DNA of 64,000 nt from Saprospiraceae bacterium (GTDB taxonomy: Bacteria; Bacteroidota; Bacteroidia; Chitinophagales; Saprospiraceae). The translations under genes and the position numbers were made by a program. The stretch lies in assembly GCA_020437105.1 (NCBI GenBank), contig JAGQWR010000095.1, positions 1 to 64,000 of the forward strand, read 5' to 3'. The notes beneath the pieces were generated by a model. The model had not been told where the DNA came from. It did not search any database and worked only from the letters and a program-made list of their open reading frames with translations. Shown piece after piece: positions 28,249-37,068 of this stretch (position 1 is the stretch's first letter; every line of letters starts with the position of its first letter).

Positions 28249-29168
28249 TCGTTAGTTGGCGGATTTAGAAGTTGTTGACTTCGACTGCGAATATAGTACC
28301 CCAACAGGAAGGTTAACCCCAATGCGAGTATTAATTGGTATGTTTCTACACTTAGGTCGGGATTTTCAGCTGCTTCACCGATGGCTTCCGGGGCAAAATA
28401 GGCTGCTGCAACCTGGAGTCCGTTGTAAATAAAATGTACAAAAATGGGCACCCACAGCGAGCGGGTCCAGAAAAATAAATAACCGAGCATCAGTCCGAGC
28501 ATCAAGCGCGGCAAAAAGCCTTCAAACTGAAAATGGAAGGCACTAAAAATAGTGGCAGAAATTAAAATGGCTATATGAGAATTCTGACTGCCTTTTTCGA
28601 GAAATCGCTGAATCAATCCGCGGAAAATAAATTCTTCTCCAACTGCCGGAACCAGTGCCATTACAAATAAGGTAAACAGAAATTCAAAGGGTGTTTCCAT
28701 GACAAGCAGCGCCTGGATTAATTCGTTGGTGCTATCCTCCAGACTGGTGGCCCATTTGGGAAGCGGAATGCCCTGGTTGAGTACATAGAGATACTGCGCT
28801 ACCGGGAAGGCCACAATAATCCAGAAAGAGCCATAAAAAAGCTGCCAGGGCTGTGGCCGATTATTTGTTTGCATGTAGCTTCTTCGATGATCGCGTATCA
28901 AAAAACGGGCATACAGAAGCGCCGGAATCAGAAAAGTAAAGAGGTGGCCAACCAACGCGATCGAGCGGTAAATAGTCCGTTCAAAACTATCAGATGGTTT
29001 CCAGGAGGGGTCACTGAGCATTTCACGTCCGAGGCCGGATAGCTCGGCAAGACCTAATCCGGCCAGCTGGCCAATAAAAAGACCCAGCACCATAGCCAGC
29101 AGCAACAGGATGATTTGAGCAATAGCGGGCAAGCTGTCAAAAAAATTGAAAGGCGGACGTTCATTCAT
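28245..29168 (-). CDS. CPBP family intramembrane glutamic protease
   Basis: The 307-aa membrane protein starts at ATG 29168; the longer frame to 29219 adds residues absent from relatives and runs into the pdxJ promoter. It has about 8 helices and the CPBP (Rce1-like) motifs: VGEEFIFRGLIQRFLE (EExxxR, catalytic Glu), FSAFHF (His) and IFVHFIYN (second His/Asn). Such proteins cleave near CAAX-like or membrane substrates or act in bacteriocin immunity; the substrate here is unknown. It couples with cdsA through a 4-bp overlap and is divergent from pdxJ. Confidence 0.93.
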   Translation of the reverse strand: MNERPPFNFFDSLPAIAQIILLLLAMVLGLFIGQLAGLGLAELSGLGREMLSDPSWKPSDSFERTIYRSIALVGHLFTFLIPALLYARFLIRDHRRSYMQTNNRPQPWQLFYGSFWIIVAFPVAQYLYVLNQGIPLPKWATSLEDSTNELIQALLVMETPFEFLFTLFVMALVPAVGEEFIFRGLIQRFLEKGSQNSHIAILISATIFSAFHFQFEGFLPRLMLGLMLGYLFFWTRSLWVPIFVHFIYNGLQVAAAYFAPEAIGEAAENPDLSVETYQLILALGLTFLLGYYIRSRSQQLLNPPTNE

Positions 29169-29186
29169 ACTTTTAGACCGAAATCG

Positions 29187-29194
29187 TACTTTTG
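29187..29194 (+). promoter_or_regulatory. Candidate -7 element for pdxJ
   Basis: TACTTTTG matches TAnnTTTG and gives a leader of about 37 nt to the ATG at 29237. The -33 region is within the start of the divergent protease gene and shows no TTG at 19 nt. Confidence 0.45.
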
Positions 29195-29236
29195 CGGTAA
29201 AGATAAAAGAACCTGCCATCTATCAACCGAACGATT

Positions 29237-29947
29237 ATGACAAGATTAAGTGTCAACCTAAATAAGGTAGCCCTTTTGCGCAATGCGCGTGGTGGAAATG
29301 TACCTGATTTACTTCAAATAGCACGAGACTGTGAAGCCTTTGGTGCACAGGGAATTACGGTGCATCCGCGCCCGGATGAGCGGCATATTCGCTATTCGGA
29401 TGTACCGGCGTTAAAACAGATTGTAAGTACGGAGTATAATATTGAAGGAAATCCAACAGAGGATTTTCTCCAACTGGTAGAATCTGTCAGGCCGGATCAA
29501 TGTACGCTGGTGCCGGATGATCCGAATCAACTCACATCCGATCACGGATGGGATACCATTAAACATGCCGATTTTTTGAAGAAAACGATTAGCCGTCTTC
29601 AAAGTCAGGGTATTCGGGTTGCCATTTTCCTGGATCCGGAAGAGGCAATGGTGGAAGGTGCCAAAGCAGTAGGTACTGATCGGATTGAATTATATACGGG
29701 CCCCTTTGCACATGATTTTCATAATGATCCGGAATCGGCTGTAGCACCCTATACCAAGGCTGCCGAACTCGCTAACAAACTTGGCCTGGGAATCAATGCA
29801 GGGCATGATCTCGACCTCGATAATCTCCGTTTTTTTAAAGAACATATTCCCGGTCTGTTGGAGGTCTCTATCGGACATGCCCTGATCGCTGATGCCTTGT
29901 ATTATGGATTGAAGAATACGGTGCAGATGTATCTTTCTAGGTTATAG
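29237..29947 (+). CDS. pdxJ: Pyridoxine 5'-phosphate synthase
   Basis: PdxJ condenses 1-deoxyxylulose 5-phosphate with 3-amino-2-oxopropyl phosphate to make pyridoxine 5'-phosphate, the last ring-closing step of the DXP-dependent vitamin B6 pathway. The 236-aa TIM barrel has [17 protein letters not shown], the active-site [10 protein letters not shown], the Glu in [18 protein letters not shown] and the phosphate loop [13 protein letters not shown]. It is alone on its strand, divergent from the CPBP/cdsA pair. Downstream lies repeat tract R2. Confidence 0.97.
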   Translation: MTRLSVNLNKVALLRNARGGNVPDLLQIARDCEAFGAQGITVHPRPDERHIRYSDVPALKQIVSTEYNIEGNPTEDFLQLVESVRPDQCTLVPDDPNQLTSDHGWDTIKHADFLKKTISRLQSQGIRVAIFLDPEEAMVEGAKAVGTDRIELYTGPFAHDFHNDPESAVAPYTKAAELANKLGLGINAGHDLDLDNLRFFKEHIPGLLEVSIGHALIADALYYGLKNTVQMYLSRL

Positions 29948-30065
29948 ATTGGAGTTTAGAGTTTAGAGTTTAGAGTTTAGGGCTTCGCCCGGTCTGGATT
30001 CGTCTGAGACGTATCAAACGGATTTAACGATTCAAACGCGTTAAACCTTCGCGCAGCGAACTCAA
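29948..30065. repeat. Hairpin-mosaic repeat tract R2
   Basis: It starts with GTTTAGA tandem units, then GGGC-TTC-GCCC, the palindrome CGTCT-G-AGACG, and the shared core GATTCAAACGCGTTAAACC with TTCGC-GCA-GCGAA (about 30026-30061). That core recurs in R4 (inverted), R5 and R6, and partly in R3. It sits between convergent genes. Confidence 0.7.
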
Positions 30066-30803
30066 CTAAAAAACTACCCCACATCGCAAACTCAGCCGAC
30101 GAAAAACTTCCTTGTCTGTAAACCAGACATCCTCGGTGGTGAGGTGCTGGAAGCGGTAACCCATGTCGATATGAAACTCGCTGGAAGAGCGGGAAGCAAA
30201 CCGAAGGCCTACGGATGGATGCACCATCGGACCGGCGGTGTAGAAAAAGTCAAAAGGTGTTGGGTTGCCAACGAGGTCGAATCCATATCCGCCCTGGAGG
30301 CGCACATAGGGTGAAACAGGGCCTTCGTGCAGGTACGAGCGCACTTCAAGCGACGGACAAGCAATCAGGTGATTTCGGAAAGCTGTAAAATCCAGGTCGA
30401 GTCCTAATCCAAAATATTGGGTGAATTGATAGCCGGCACCCATAGAAGCTGTGAGGCCAACCCGGACACTGGGGATGTCATCCCAGGGATTGTCGAATCC
30501 TTGTCCAAAAAGCAATGCAAAATCAAACGCACCATAAATACCCGTGGTATGTACTCCTTTTCCTTTATTAAAATAGGTTCTGGAACTTTTGGATTGCTCG
30601 ATCCGGGCAATGGACTCCTGGGGAATATTGTAAATGGCTCCATAGGTTGTCTGGAAAGAGATCTGCTCATCTGTAGTTTCCATAACTTTCCCCAACAGAA
30701 AACTGCCATCTTTCAGATAGACCCGTTGATTGGCTTCGACCTGAGCTGTACTTTGCGTTTGGATTCCCAGAAGGGCAATAAAAAGAACAAATAAAATTCT
30801 CAT
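30066..30803 (-). CDS. Putative outer-membrane beta-barrel protein
   Basis: The 245-aa protein has a signal peptide ending QSTAQ. A short N-terminal beta unit (VYLKDGSFLLGKVMETTDEQISFQ, residues about 27-70) resembles a small SH3/Sm-like barrel. Amphipathic strands ending in an aromatic C-terminus (CGVVF) follow, typical of outer-membrane barrels. The family is not named. It follows the LVIVD lipoprotein gene on the same strand, with a terminator between them, so it probably has its own promoter. Confidence 0.75.
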   Translation of the reverse strand: MRILFVLFIALLGIQTQSTAQVEANQRVYLKDGSFLLGKVMETTDEQISFQTTYGAIYNIPQESIARIEQSKSSRTYFNKGKGVHTTGIYGAFDFALLFGQGFDNPWDDIPSVRVGLTASMGAGYQFTQYFGLGLDLDFTAFRNHLIACPSLEVRSYLHEGPVSPYVRLQGGYGFDLVGNPTPFDFFYTAGPMVHPSVGLRFASRSSSEFHIDMGYRFQHLTTEDVWFTDKEVFRRLSLRCGVVF

Positions 30804-30836
30804 ATCAAATTGAATTGTGTAGGAATCGGAAAAGGA

Positions 30837-30868
30837 AAAAAGGCCGGAGAAAAGTCCCCGGCCGACGT
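30837..30868 (-). terminator. Terminator of the LVIVD lipoprotein gene
   Basis: Read leftward, GGCCGG / CCGGCC close a 10-nt loop and are followed by TTTTTT. It lies about 15 bp past the stop at 30879. Confidence 0.7.
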
Positions 30869-30878
30869 CGGGTGATGT

Positions 30879-32150
30879 TTATTTTACGGGGATTTTGCTG
30901 ATCAATTTCAGGTTTTTTGGATTGCTGTAATCATACTGATAGAATCCATCATCGCCAATGACCAATAACACATTTTCCTGACCGGGAACGGCAATGGCGT
31001 CGTAGGCATGCAAATCTTTCTGATGGTCGATTTTGTGATTGCCCAGTTTTTTGGGGTCCTCAATGTCAAAAGTTTTCAAACCGTAAATGCCTTCACAAAG
31101 GAAGAGGCTGTTGCCATCAATTGACAATCCGTGCGGGTTATCCATTTTGAATGTTTCCACCAGCTTTGGATTGGTCAGGTTGCTGATGTCGATCAGGTCA
31201 AGTTCGTTTGTGTAACCATCACATGGCGTACCATCGCGCAGGGTCACATAAGCATAATTATCTTTAACATAAACCGGATCACAAGCTGTAGCGTGTGCAA
31301 ATGCACTCAATTGGGTTGGTGAAACCGGGTTGCTGTTGTCGTAAATAAACATGCCGCTTTGGGAGCCGATAAACAGTTTGTCCTGGTATGGGAAAATAGT
31401 TTCAATACCCCAGCCAATGGAAACTGTATTCGCGAAAGCGGGCTCCGTAGGGGTAGAGATGTCAAAAACCTTCAGGCTGTATTCATCTACCATATATAGA
31501 TAATCGTCGTAGAGGGTAAAACGGGCCATAGACCCACCTGTGCCGTCGCCACCGCCTCCGATCGACTCACTATTTGAATCAAAGTTTGCAATATCAGCTG
31601 TCAGGAAAACATTCCCACCGCCTCGCCAGCCGTTGTTGAAATTGTCACAGCTGACCATCTCTGTGCGTTCTTCAGTATCATAATAAACCAAAATTTCGCC
31701 GGTTTCGGTGTTATTATAAAGAGGCTGGAAGGCATCTTCTGTGCGTTCAACCAACTCCGGATAACTTGGATCGCTGATATCGATAGACAGTAAGTCAATA
31801 AAATTATCGGCATACATGATGCCATCACGGATAGCGATGTCCACGTTGCCGGGGATGCCAATAAATCCAATATTTACAGGTGAAGACGGATTGCTGTTGT
31901 CTATGACATGCACACCTTTGCGGATTTCATTGATAAATACATAATCGTTATAGAAGTAGATCTTACCCGGATTTTCGAGTTCTTTTGGATCTTCTCTGGT
32001 AATGTCCTGGCGAATATCGCCCAGGGTTTTATAGATCGGGATATATTCCAGATAGGTAACTTCCCGTTCACAGCTGTCTTTTAGGCAGGATTGAAATCCA
32101 AATCCAAACACAAATACGAACAGGAATGTGAATTTTGCGTTAATCTTCAT
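30879..32150 (-). CDS. LVIVD-repeat beta-propeller lipoprotein
   Basis: The 423-aa protein has a lipoprotein signal with Cys22 (FGFQSC). It then carries repeated units of the form VFDISTPTEPAF, VIDNSNPSSPVN and LIDISNLTNPKLV, the LVIVD repeat that builds a beta-propeller. It is probably an outer-membrane or periplasmic lipoprotein that binds a partner; no catalytic residues are evident. It is monocistronic, with a terminator directly after it. Confidence 0.88.
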   Translation of the reverse strand: MKINAKFTFLFVFVFGFGFQSCLKDSCEREVTYLEYIPIYKTLGDIRQDITREDPKELENPGKIYFYNDYVFINEIRKGVHVIDNSNPSSPVNIGFIGIPGNVDIAIRDGIMYADNFIDLLSIDISDPSYPELVERTEDAFQPLYNNTETGEILVYYDTEERTEMVSCDNFNNGWRGGGNVFLTADIANFDSNSESIGGGGDGTGGSMARFTLYDDYLYMVDEYSLKVFDISTPTEPAFANTVSIGWGIETIFPYQDKLFIGSQSGMFIYDNSNPVSPTQLSAFAHATACDPVYVKDNYAYVTLRDGTPCDGYTNELDLIDISNLTNPKLVETFKMDNPHGLSIDGNSLFLCEGIYGLKTFDIEDPKKLGNHKIDHQKDLHAYDAIAVPGQENVLLVIGDDGFYQYDYSNPKNLKLISKIPVK

Positions 32151-32281
32151 GATGGAGATAATTTAGTCTTTAAGTTTGCTTTTGATTAATTCGGGTGATC
32201 GATCGTCATCACATTTTGTTAGACCATCATCTAAACGAATAAGGTTGGGTAGTTGTGCTAAATTTTCAAAAAAACAGGTTC

Positions 32282-32313
32282 TTTGCGCATGCTTTGGAAA
32301 AACGCTAATTTTG
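32282..32313 (+). promoter_or_regulatory. Promoter of the HU-SPOR gene (TTTG-N20-TAATTTTG)
   Basis: TTTG at 32282-32285 and TAATTTTG at 32306-32313 match both boxes of the Bacteroidota consensus with a 20-nt spacer. The 5' leader to ATG 32440 would be about 120 nt, longer than usual, with no obvious structure. Confidence 0.65.
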
Positions 32314-32439
32314 CAGGAATCAGTTAGCCTGGTAAAAAGTGTTTTGCCTGGCGGGTCAACTTTTTGATCTTCCGGCACCTAATAATTGCCTAGAGGGTTT
32401 ACGTTTTATGCAGATTAGCCTGGGCAAAGAGGAAAGAAA

Positions 32440-33459
32440 ATGAAACAGATTGATGTAGCTGAATGTATTGGGGAGTTGTTGTACGAGCGGGATGCTGTCA
32501 TAGTGCCCGGGCTTGGGGCTTTTGCGTCCACCTACCAGAAAGCAGGAATTGATCATGTACAGGGATTGCTGCACCCGCCTTCCAAGGAGGTTGGTTTTAA
32601 TGATAATCTTTCGATGAATGATGGGGTGCTGATGCACTACATTCAGCAAAAATTTCATACAGGGCAGGAGGAAGCCAAACAGGCGGTGGAGGAATTCGTA
32701 GAGAAAACCCGCAAATCACTTGACAACAGAGAAATAGTTGTTTTCCCTAAGATCGGCAGACTCTACCTCGATTTCGAGCAACAGTTTAAATTTCTACAGG
32801 ACAATACCAACTTCAATTCTGATTCTTTTGGCCTGCCTACGGTACATTTTTACCCGGTAGTACGGTACCAAAAAACGGGTGCCCGGGAAATTCGAACCGC
32901 AGCCGTAACAGAATCTCTACGAAACTCCCTTAGTGGTGGCAGTGAAGGCATAATTGGCTTATTCCAACGCTCCATGCCTTGGGTTATCTTGTTGTCGATC
33001 GCCATTATTACCATAAGTATCTATTTTATCAACCGCGATCCCGAAATAGCCTCTTCCCCCCGGGAAGAGGTCCCCGCTGACCGCGTAAATATTAGTCCGA
33101 CACGCCTGCCGGTAGAAGACGAGACCATCGTGGTTGATGAGCCGGAACCTATAGAAGACCGGGCCATGGTAACGCCGCCTGTAGCAGACCGAAAAGATCC
33201 CGAATTGGATACCGAAGCTCCTACCATTGATCCCGGTACCGATTCAGGCGTGATCATCATTGGTGCCTTCGGAGATATTAAAAATGCCGAGAAATTAATT
33301 CAGAAAGTATATGAAGCCGGTTATGATGCCTATTCAGACAGAAAAGGAAAATCTACCCGTGTTGGCGTGCGTGTATTGTTCAATAACAGAGACGAATTGG
33401 AAGAGAAACTGGAGACCGTACAGTCCCTGTTTAACGAGAAAGCCTGGATACTTGAATAA
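32440..33459 (+). CDS. CCDC81-like HU domain and SPOR domain membrane protein
   Basis: The 339-aa protein carries two HU-like (CCDC81-type) domains at about 1-65 and 75-145 (VAECIGELLYERDAVIVPGLGAF is the first). One membrane helix follows (179-197), then an acidic linker (200-265) and a C-terminal SPOR domain (about 268-339; GVIIIGAFGDIKNAEKLIQKV). SPOR domains bind denuded peptidoglycan at the septum, and the HU-like part lies in the cytoplasm, so this family may link the cell wall with the chromosome or cytoplasmic partners. That link is inferred. It has its own consensus promoter at 32282-32313. Confidence 0.93.
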   Translation: MKQIDVAECIGELLYERDAVIVPGLGAFASTYQKAGIDHVQGLLHPPSKEVGFNDNLSMNDGVLMHYIQQKFHTGQEEAKQAVEEFVEKTRKSLDNREIVVFPKIGRLYLDFEQQFKFLQDNTNFNSDSFGLPTVHFYPVVRYQKTGAREIRTAAVTESLRNSLSGGSEGIIGLFQRSMPWVILLSIAIITISIYFINRDPEIASSPREEVPADRVNISPTRLPVEDETIVVDEPEPIEDRAMVTPPVADRKDPELDTEAPTIDPGTDSGVIIIGAFGDIKNAEKLIQKVYEAGYDAYSDRKGKSTRVGVRVLFNNRDELEEKLETVQSLFNEKAWILE

Positions 33460-33507
33460 GCAATTTGTTTTTTCGCATTTTAGTTTTCTTTTATCTGCCT
33501 GAATGAT

Positions 33508-33515
33508 TATCTTTG
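33508..33515 (+). promoter_or_regulatory. Candidate -7 element for yceD-rpmF
   Basis: TATCTTTG matches TAnnTTTG and lies 27 bp upstream of the yceD ATG at 33543. A T-rich TTTTC lies near the -33 position instead of TTTG. Confidence 0.5.
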
Positions 33516-33542
33516 CATCCGCTTTTCAGAAAAGTTCTTTAC

Positions 33543-34064
33543 ATGGATCCCTTGATTAGCTATTCACTGCCTATCTCCGGCTTACGAGACGGATTGCATC
33601 AATTTGATTTTCAAATAGATGACAAATTTTTCGAAACCTTTGAGGCTTCGGCGATACAGCGTGGTGATTTAAAGGTGCATCTGGAATTTGATAAGCATCC
33701 TTCATTCTATGCTCTGGATTTTCAAATTGAGGGTACGGTCTGGAAGGAATGCGATCGTTGCCTGGAGCCTTTTGATTTACCACTATATGCTGAAAACTCG
33801 TTGAAGGTAAAATTCGATGAGGTAGAGCGGGAAGAAGCAGATGTGGTGTATATCACTCGCGAACGGAAAAAATTGAATGTTGCTCGGTTTATTTACGAGT
33901 TTATTCATTTAGCTATTCCGATGAGTACGACCCACGATATGGCCGATCAGGATTGTGATCCGGATTTTTTGGGCTTCCTGACACCGGAAGCCCAGGAAGC
34001 TGAACCTGAAAAACAAGAAAAACCGTCCGTTTGGGACGCTTTAAAAAAACTGAAAGATCAATAA
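33543..34064 (+). CDS. yceD: YceD/DUF177 family protein
   Basis: The 173-aa soluble protein has the conserved Cys pair in WKECDRCLEPFDLPL (about residues 66-80), the hallmark of DUF177/YceD. The family is nearly always encoded before rpmF and in plants is linked to 23S rRNA processing and ribosome accumulation. Start ATG 33543 is used: it places the initiator after the -7 element, whereas the 33513 start lies inside it. It is followed 17 bp later by rpmF. Confidence 0.92.
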   Translation: MDPLISYSLPISGLRDGLHQFDFQIDDKFFETFEASAIQRGDLKVHLEFDKHPSFYALDFQIEGTVWKECDRCLEPFDLPLYAENSLKVKFDEVEREEADVVYITRERKKLNVARFIYEFIHLAIPMSTTHDMADQDCDPDFLGFLTPEAQEAEPEKQEKPSVWDALKKLKDQ

Positions 34065-34081
34065 TCGAAAAATAATTAGCA

Positions 34082-34276
34082 ATGGCACATCCTAAGAGTA
34101 GAATCTCGAAACAACGGAAGCGCAAACGGAGAACACATAAAAAAGCTGTTGCCCCACAGATCGCAACATGTTCAACCACAGGTGAAAAACACCTGTATCA
34201 CCGGGCTTATTACGACGACGAAGGCAATATGCTTTATCGTGGCCACGTCCTGGTGAAAGCTGACGTAGAAGAATAA
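34082..34276 (+). CDS. rpmF: 50S ribosomal protein L32, zinc-independent form
   Basis: The 64-aa protein begins [20 protein letters not shown], typical of L32. The Cys-x2-Cys zinc ribbon of many L32 proteins is missing; only one Cys remains ([15 protein letters not shown]). It is co-transcribed with yceD and ends at the 34298-34341 terminator. The plsX-fabH genes found next to rpmF in many bacteria are absent. Confidence 0.97.
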   Translation: MAHPKSRISKQRKRKRRTHKKAVAPQIATCSTTGEKHLYHRAYYDDEGNMLYRGHVLVKADVEE

Positions 34277-34297
34277 TTTATTTTTTTTTCGGCAGTA

Positions 34298-34341
34298 CAA
34301 CAAAAGCTCCCATCCGGTATGACGATGTGGAGCTTTTGTTG
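34298..34341 (+). terminator. Terminator of yceD-rpmF
   Basis: CAACAAAAGCTCC pairs with GGAGCTTTTGTTG, a perfect 13-bp stem, followed by TTTTG. It lies 21 bp after the rpmF stop. Confidence 0.75.
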
Positions 34342-34367
34342 TTTTGCATTTGCGATGCCTTTGGGGA

Positions 34368-34545
34368 GGGTAAGTTTAGTTTAGAGTTTATAGTTTATAG
34401 TTTAGAGTTTAGGGCTTCGCCCGGTCGAAGGTCTTGGGTCTAAGGTCGAGAGACCACGCGTTAAACCTGAGCGAAGCGAACACAAGCGAACACAACCTTA
34501 GACCCAAGACCTTCGACCTTCGACCTTCGACCTTGACATAATAGA
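34368..34545. repeat. Hairpin-mosaic repeat tract R3
   Basis: It carries TTTAGAGTTTA units, GGGC-TTC-GCCC, GGTCTTGGGTCTAAGGTCGA linkers, a partial core CGCGTTAAACC-TGAGCGAAGCGAAC (34457-34484), and three CGACCTT units at its end. It lies between rpmF and ridA. Confidence 0.65.
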
Positions 34546-34583
34546 GCATTAATATTATTCTCCTACTAAATATGCACAAGACC

Positions 34584-34973
34584 ATGAAAAAAAGAATTTT
34601 GGAAACAGCCAATGCGCCTGCTCCGGTAGGCCCATACTCACAAGCAGTTTGGTATGGAGATATGCTGTTTGCCTCTGGTCAGATAGCCATTGATCCTTCT
34701 AGTCCGACAGGGGAGTTGGTACTGGATACCATTGAAGCAGAAACACATCAGGTTCTGAAAAACATTGGAGCCATCCTGGCCGAAGGCGGTCTGGATTATT
34801 CCCATGTCCTGAAAGCCTCTGTTTTTGTAAAGGATATGAATCAATATAGCCGGATCAATGCCGTTTATCTGGAATATTTTGGTGAAGATTTTGCTCCGGC
34901 GCGAGAATTAGTAGAAGTGGCGAACCTTCCTAAGTTTGTCAACGTTGAGATATCTGTTATTGCAGGAAAGTAA
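34584..34973 (+). CDS. ridA: RidA family enamine/imine deaminase
   Basis: RidA hydrolyses reactive 2-aminoacrylate and related imines released by PLP enzymes. The 129-aa protein shows ANAPAPVGPYSQAV at the start, FASGQIAIDP, NIGAILAEGGLDYSHVLKASVFVKDM, and the substrate-binding Arg in FAPARELVEVANLPK. ATG 34584 gives the usual family length; ATG 34572 adds four residues. It is 7 bp upstream of trpS, so the two form an operon. Confidence 0.93.
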   Translation: MKKRILETANAPAPVGPYSQAVWYGDMLFASGQIAIDPSSPTGELVLDTIEAETHQVLKNIGAILAEGGLDYSHVLKASVFVKDMNQYSRINAVYLEYFGEDFAPARELVEVANLPKFVNVEISVIAGK

Positions 34974-34980
34974 ATAAGTA

Positions 34981-35982
34981 ATGGAAAAGAAACGCGTATT
35001 ATCTTGTATTCAGCCAACAGGCAACATGCATTTTGGAAACTATTTCGGTGCTGTCAAGAACTGGGTCAAGATGCAGGAATCTTATGAATGTTATTATGGC
35101 GTGGTTGACTATCACTCCATGACGATGCCTTATCAACCGGATAAGCTTCGCCAAAACACCTGGGACCTGATTTTCAATTTAATGGCCGTTGGCATTAATC
35201 CGGAGTTTCTTTTTATACAATCCTTAGTGCCAGAGCATGCTGAACTGAGCTGGATTTTCAATTGCTTTACCCCTTATGGGCGTTTGATGCAAATGACCCA
35301 GTTTAAGGATAAGAGTGCTACCGCTACAGATGATGGGTTTGTCTCTGCCGGTTTATTGGATTACCCGGTGCTCCAGGCTGCAGACATATTGATCTACCGG
35401 GCCGATTATGTACCGGTGGGTAAAGACCAGGATCAGCATTTGGAATTGACACGTACCATAGCCCAACGATTTAACAATCAGGTGGGTAAAGAATATTTCG
35501 TTTTGCCGGAAGGTCTGCATTCAGATACGCCTAAAATTGCTTCTACTGCCGATCCGCTTCGTAAGATGAGTAAATCAGCTGGCGAAAAACACTCCATCAA
35601 TGTATTTGAAGACAGTGAGCGTATCCGGAAACAGATCCGCTCTGCTGTTACAGATGCCGGGGATCAGCCTGCCGGCGAAATGAGTCTGGGTGTGCAAAAT
35701 CTCTTTGAGTTGATCAAAGCCGGAGAGAATATGACCGCCTACACCAGCCTCATGGAGGATTATAATGCGGAGAATCTGAAGTATGTAGATCTCAAGGCCG
35801 CTGCCGCGGAAACATTGGTCGCACTTAGTGAGCAATTTCGCGAAAAGCGGGCAGAACTACTGGCCAATAAAAAGGATGTGAAAAACCAGATCAAAGCTTC
35901 CTCTGCTGAAATTCGGAAACGCGCGCAGGAAACCATTCGCGAGGTGAAAGAATTGACCGGTTTGATGAATGTGAAATTTTAG
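34981..35982 (+). CDS. trpS: Tryptophan--tRNA ligase
   Basis: This class I aminoacyl-tRNA synthetase charges tRNA-Trp. The 333-aa enzyme has the HIGH-equivalent TGNMHFGNY near residues 13-21, the tryptophan pocket region, GKDQDQHLELTR, and the KMSKS loop as RKMSKSAG near 196-203. The length matches bacterial TrpRS. It ends at a strong terminator (36009-36049). Confidence 0.98.
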   Translation: MEKKRVLSCIQPTGNMHFGNYFGAVKNWVKMQESYECYYGVVDYHSMTMPYQPDKLRQNTWDLIFNLMAVGINPEFLFIQSLVPEHAELSWIFNCFTPYGRLMQMTQFKDKSATATDDGFVSAGLLDYPVLQAADILIYRADYVPVGKDQDQHLELTRTIAQRFNNQVGKEYFVLPEGLHSDTPKIASTADPLRKMSKSAGEKHSINVFEDSERIRKQIRSAVTDAGDQPAGEMSLGVQNLFELIKAGENMTAYTSLMEDYNAENLKYVDLKAAAAETLVALSEQFREKRAELLANKKDVKNQIKASSAEIRKRAQETIREVKELTGLMNVKF

Positions 35983-36008
35983 ATTCTAACAAGATGTACT
36001 AAATATGT

Positions 36009-36049
36009 TTCCGTATCGAGTCTCTTGTACTCGATACGGAATTTTTTTT
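36009..36049 (+). terminator. Terminator of ridA-trpS
   Basis: TTCCGTATCGAGT / ACTCGATACGGAA is a perfect 13-bp stem with a 7-nt loop followed by TTTTTTTT. It lies 27 bp after the trpS stop. Confidence 0.9.
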
Positions 36050-36074
36050 GCCGCATTCTCCTTAACTTTCCACC

Positions 36075-36647
36075 ATGGCACTCGATCTGATACAAGAAGC
36101 TAAAAATTGTACAATTTGTGCAGCGCACTTACCAGAAGGTCCTCGACCGGTTTTTACTATTCACCCGGATGCAAAAGTGGTCATCATTGGTCAGGCTCCC
36201 GGCAGAAAAGTGCATGTCTCCGGCATTCCCTGGGATGATGCCAGCGGAAAACGGCTGCGCCAATGGCTGGGGGTTGATGAAGACACCTTTTACAATCCGA
36301 TGCATTTTGCTATCCTGCCTATGGGCTTCTGTTTTCCCGGAACAGGTAAGTCGGGCGATCTGCCACCCCGACCCGAATGTGCCCCCAAATGGCATGATGC
36401 CTTTATGGCTATGATGCCCCATAAAGCACTTACCCTGCTGATCGGAAATTATGCGCAGCCCTATTACCTTTCTGATCGGATGGAAAAAAACATGACAGAA
36501 ACGGTACGTCATTGGCAAAAGTATCTTCCCGAATTTTTACCCCTGCCGCATCCATCTCCCCGAAATATTGCCTGGTTTAAACGCAATCCCTGGTTTGAAA
36601 CAGAGATACTGCCTTTTCTCAAAGATCAGGTACGCCAGGTCATCTAA
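36075..36647 (+). CDS. Uracil-DNA glycosylase-like protein
   Basis: The 190-aa protein has the UDG fold motifs VVIIGQAPGRKVHVSG (motif A, with GQAPG in place of the family-4 GEAPG) and LPLPHPSPRN (motif B, with the catalytic-loop His). A Cys-x2-Cys occurs near the N-terminus (CTICAAHL) without the full four-Cys Fe-S set. It belongs to the UDG superfamily, probably removing uracil or another damaged base, but the altered motif A leaves the activity uncertain. It is followed by a VOC gene 10 bp later. Confidence 0.88.
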   Translation: MALDLIQEAKNCTICAAHLPEGPRPVFTIHPDAKVVIIGQAPGRKVHVSGIPWDDASGKRLRQWLGVDEDTFYNPMHFAILPMGFCFPGTGKSGDLPPRPECAPKWHDAFMAMMPHKALTLLIGNYAQPYYLSDRMEKNMTETVRHWQKYLPEFLPLPHPSPRNIAWFKRNPWFETEILPFLKDQVRQVI

Positions 36648-36657
36648 AACCCAATTC

Positions 36658-37041
36658 ATGAATCTTAACCAGGTAACGCTTCCGACCAAAAATATGGAAC
36701 AGGCGATTGCGTTTTATCAATTGCTCGGACTCAAACTAATAGTTGATTCGCGCCCCAGGTATGCTCGCTTCGAATGCCCCGAAGGTGATTCTACGTTCTC
36801 CCTGCATCAGGTCGATCAATGGCAAACTGATCCCGGTACCTCCATTTATTTCGAATGTGGAAATTTGGACGAAAAAGTTGAGGAATTGCAAAAAGAAGGC
36901 GTGATATTTGATGCGCCAATTACAGATCAAAGCTGGCTGTGGCGGGAAGCCCGCCTTCGCGATCCGGATGGCAATCACCTGATCCTCTACCTGGCAGGTA
37001 CGAATAGAAAAAATCCACCCTGGCGGATAGGGGGTAGTTAA
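36658..37041 (+). CDS. VOC family (glyoxalase/bleomycin-resistance fold) protein
   Basis: The 127-aa protein starts at ATG 36658 with MNLNQVTLPTKNMEQAIAFY, the first beta-alpha-beta unit of the vicinal oxygen chelate fold. The second unit ends with RLRDPDGNHLILY, where the Glu of the usual metal triad is replaced by His-Leu-Ile. Substrate is unknown. The longer frame from 36568 overlaps the preceding gene and is rejected. The FAH gene follows 27 bp later. Confidence 0.88.
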   Translation: MNLNQVTLPTKNMEQAIAFYQLLGLKLIVDSRPRYARFECPEGDSTFSLHQVDQWQTDPGTSIYFECGNLDEKVEELQKEGVIFDAPITDQSWLWREARLRDPDGNHLILYLAGTNRKNPPWRIGGS

Positions 37042-37068
37042 TGAACGTGTGAAACGAATAACATTACG

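Noticed and set aside
34368..34545. Possible CRISPR-like array in the repeat tracts
   Set aside because: The units have no constant repeat/spacer spacing and no cas genes are nearby; the palindromic modules vary in sequence.
36568..36657. Extended VOC start overlapping the UDG-like gene
   Set aside because: The extra 30 residues come from the other frame of the upstream gene and precede the true fold start MNLNQVTLP.
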